Source: Archaeoglobi archaeon (GTDB lineage Archaea > Halobacteriota > Archaeoglobi > Archaeoglobales > Archaeoglobaceae). Taken from it: DNA of 50,431 nucleotides. The notes beneath the pieces were generated by a model. The model made no database searches and was not told the origin of the DNA. It was given only the letters and a program-made list of their open reading frames with translations. Shown piece after piece: positions 49,514 to 50,431 of the stretch; position 1 is the stretch's first letter; every line of letters starts with the position of its first letter. The DNA lies in assembly GCA_029259345.1 (NCBI GenBank), contig JAPDIX010000050.1:1-50431 (forward strand), given 5' to 3'. The translations under genes were made by a program, and so were the position numbers.

Positions 49514-50229
49514 CAGTAGATTACGTGGTGATTGGCGCAGGATATGCTGGACTGAAATGTGCGGAGACTCTGATGGATAAGGGATTTAAGATCTTGATTT
49601 TTGACATGAGAGAGAGTGGTGGAGAAATTAGTGTTTTCTCAAAACTGAGCGATTTTAGCTCTAAATATGAGAAATACATTGAAGAGGTGGAAGAGCTTAA
49701 GAAAGATATCCCCGTTGATATAGGGACGGTCATAAAATCAAAGCCCGTTATAGTTAACTCTGGAAACGGTTTAAAGAGGTTTGAAGCGAAGAGGGTGCTT
49801 CTGTGTACTGGAGCAACAGATGTAGCTCCAGCAAAACTGAACGTGCTTGGTAAGAGAGTGGCTGGGATATACACTCTTGAGACAGCATTGAGGTTAATTT
49901 CCGAAAACAACAGGATTGGAAACGAAGTGTTGATTGCGGCAAAAGAGGATAAAATCGTAGAGCTTGCTGAGTCTCAGTTTTACAGGCTTGGATATGAAGT
50001 TGAACTCAGCGAACTCTATGGGGATATAAGCGTGATCGGAAAGGACAGAGTTGAAGGTGTGAAAATAGGAGAGGAGACTTATAACTGTGATACTCTTGTT
50101 GTTTACGGCGGAAGGAGTTCATTCAACCCTCTGAAGCTGAGGGGTACACCGGTTGGGAATGTAGTAACGTGCACGTATGACTATTCTAAGGTAGAGGAAA
50201 ACGTAAAGAATTTCCTTTCAAAGATTTAG
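49507..50229 (+). CDS. Small FAD/NAD(P)-binding oxidoreductase, short GlpB-like partner
   Basis: A 240-residue protein with the FAD motif VVIGAGYAGLKCAETL (7-22), a LLCTGATDVAP segment (about 98-108) and a C-terminal TLVVYGGRSSFNP region. It resembles the NAD-linked flavoprotein subunit that often follows GlpA-like proteins, but those are about 400 residues long; here the second nucleotide-binding domain is shortened and lacks a clear glycine motif. No frameshift is visible. It is probably a partner subunit of the gene in front. Confidence 0.72.
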   Translation: MVAVDYVVIGAGYAGLKCAETLMDKGFKILIFDMRESGGEISVFSKLSDFSSKYEKYIEEVEELKKDIPVDIGTVIKSKPVIVNSGNGLKRFEAKRVLLCTGATDVAPAKLNVLGKRVAGIYTLETALRLISENNRIGNEVLIAAKEDKIVELAESQFYRLGYEVELSELYGDISVIGKDRVEGVKIGEETYNCDTLVVYGGRSSFNPLKLRGTPVGNVVTCTYDYSKVEENVKNFLSKI

Positions 50230-50316
50230 AACTTTTTTACCTTTTCTATTCAAAGAATAACGAATAAAATGGAAAGATTTAATAGCCTATTTTGTGATGG
50301 GTTAACAGGTGATATT

Positions 50317-50431
50317 ATGGACGTTAGAGAGAAAATAAAAACCGTTGCAGTTCTCGGTGCTGGGTTGATGGGTCATGGAATTGCAGAAGTGTGTGCAATG
50401 GCTGGCTATAACGTTACAATGAGGGACATCA
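50317..50431 (+). CDS. 3-hydroxyacyl-CoA dehydrogenase, N-terminal fragment cut by the window end
   Basis: The first 38 codons are visible. The NAD-binding fold VAVLGAGLMGHGIAEVCAMA is characteristic of 3-hydroxyacyl-CoA dehydrogenase. A TTTAATA-like box is at about 50278-50284, and GGTGATATT precedes the ATG. In Archaeoglobus such genes are often fused to an enoyl-CoA hydratase; whether that holds here is outside the window. Confidence 0.88.
   Translation, partial: MDVREKIKTVAVLGAGLMGHGIAEVCAMAGYNVTMRDI

Overview
This window is chromosomal DNA of a hyperthermophilic euryarchaeon, almost certainly an Archaeoglobus species. It encodes eukaryal-type ribosomal proteins (L21e, L7Ae, S28e, L24e, S19e, L39e, L31e, L18Ae), an Orc1/Cdc6 initiator, RFC small subunit, aIF5B and aIF6. 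It has enzymes of coenzyme F420 and tetrahydromethanopterin synthesis, an esterase that closely resembles the characterised A. fulgidus enzyme AFEST, and acyl-CoA dehydrogenase and hydroxyacyl-CoA dehydrogenase genes. Many genes have a TATA-like box 24-26 nt upstream of the start codon, so leaderless transcripts look common; I used this spacing to choose several starts.

Layout. 1-5 kb: a DMT permease, a PRC-barrel protein, the minus-strand rpl21e-rpoF-DUF655 operon, and a class III aminotransferase translationally coupled to a kinase-like protein. 4.8-8.4 kb: a structured intergenic region (candidate ncRNA), then L7Ae-S28e-L24e-Ndk-aIF5B and a thioredoxin-like protein. 8.5-13.7 kb: an orphan peptide-binding lipoprotein, a DUF1646 membrane protein, a frameshifted CofE-like gene, the esterase, a decayed IS200/IS605-like end and tRNA-Leu(CAG). 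13.7-22 kb: an ABC-2 exporter, purine salvage (phosphoribosyltransferase and adenine deaminase), TrmO, a sugar nucleotidyltransferase coupled to a radical SAM protein, and Cdc6. 22-27 kb: a previously unlisted box H/ACA guide RNA, rubredoxin, ThiI, MptE, tRNA-Arg(CCG), a methyltransferase/small ORF/MtnA operon, the archaeal 8-oxoguanine glycosylase and an intron-containing tRNA-Leu(CAA). 27-34.5 kb: ArgC, then the translation/secretion superoperon YhbY-S19e-PDCD5-L39e-L31e-aIF6-L18Ae-prefoldin-FtsY-CofC, followed by RfcS and Taw3. 34.5-42.9 kb: DUF373, acyl-CoA dehydrogenase, TatA, a four-subunit 2-oxoacid:ferredoxin oxidoreductase, and a minus-strand set with RlmE, UPF0047, a Clp1/Grc3-like kinase and a sequon-rich exported protein. 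43-50.4 kb: an unusual tandem-duplicated thymidylate synthase, archaeosortase A with the two archaetidylserine-pathway enzymes, MptD, PyrH, Mrp, a GlpA-like/GlpB-like flavoprotein pair and the start of a 3-hydroxyacyl-CoA dehydrogenase.

Most notable observations: (1) the 424-residue thymidylate synthase looks like a single-chain pseudodimer with a dead N-terminal copy and an intact C-terminal copy; (2) the H/ACA RNA has a K-loop, a pocket and an ACA box at canonical distances and a bipartite match to 16S rRNA helix 34; (3) a roughly 150-nt structured region lies just downstream of a palindromic TATA element shared with the aminotransferase; (4) the CofE-like and Taw3 genes carry single-base insertions that are either real lesions or sequence errors.
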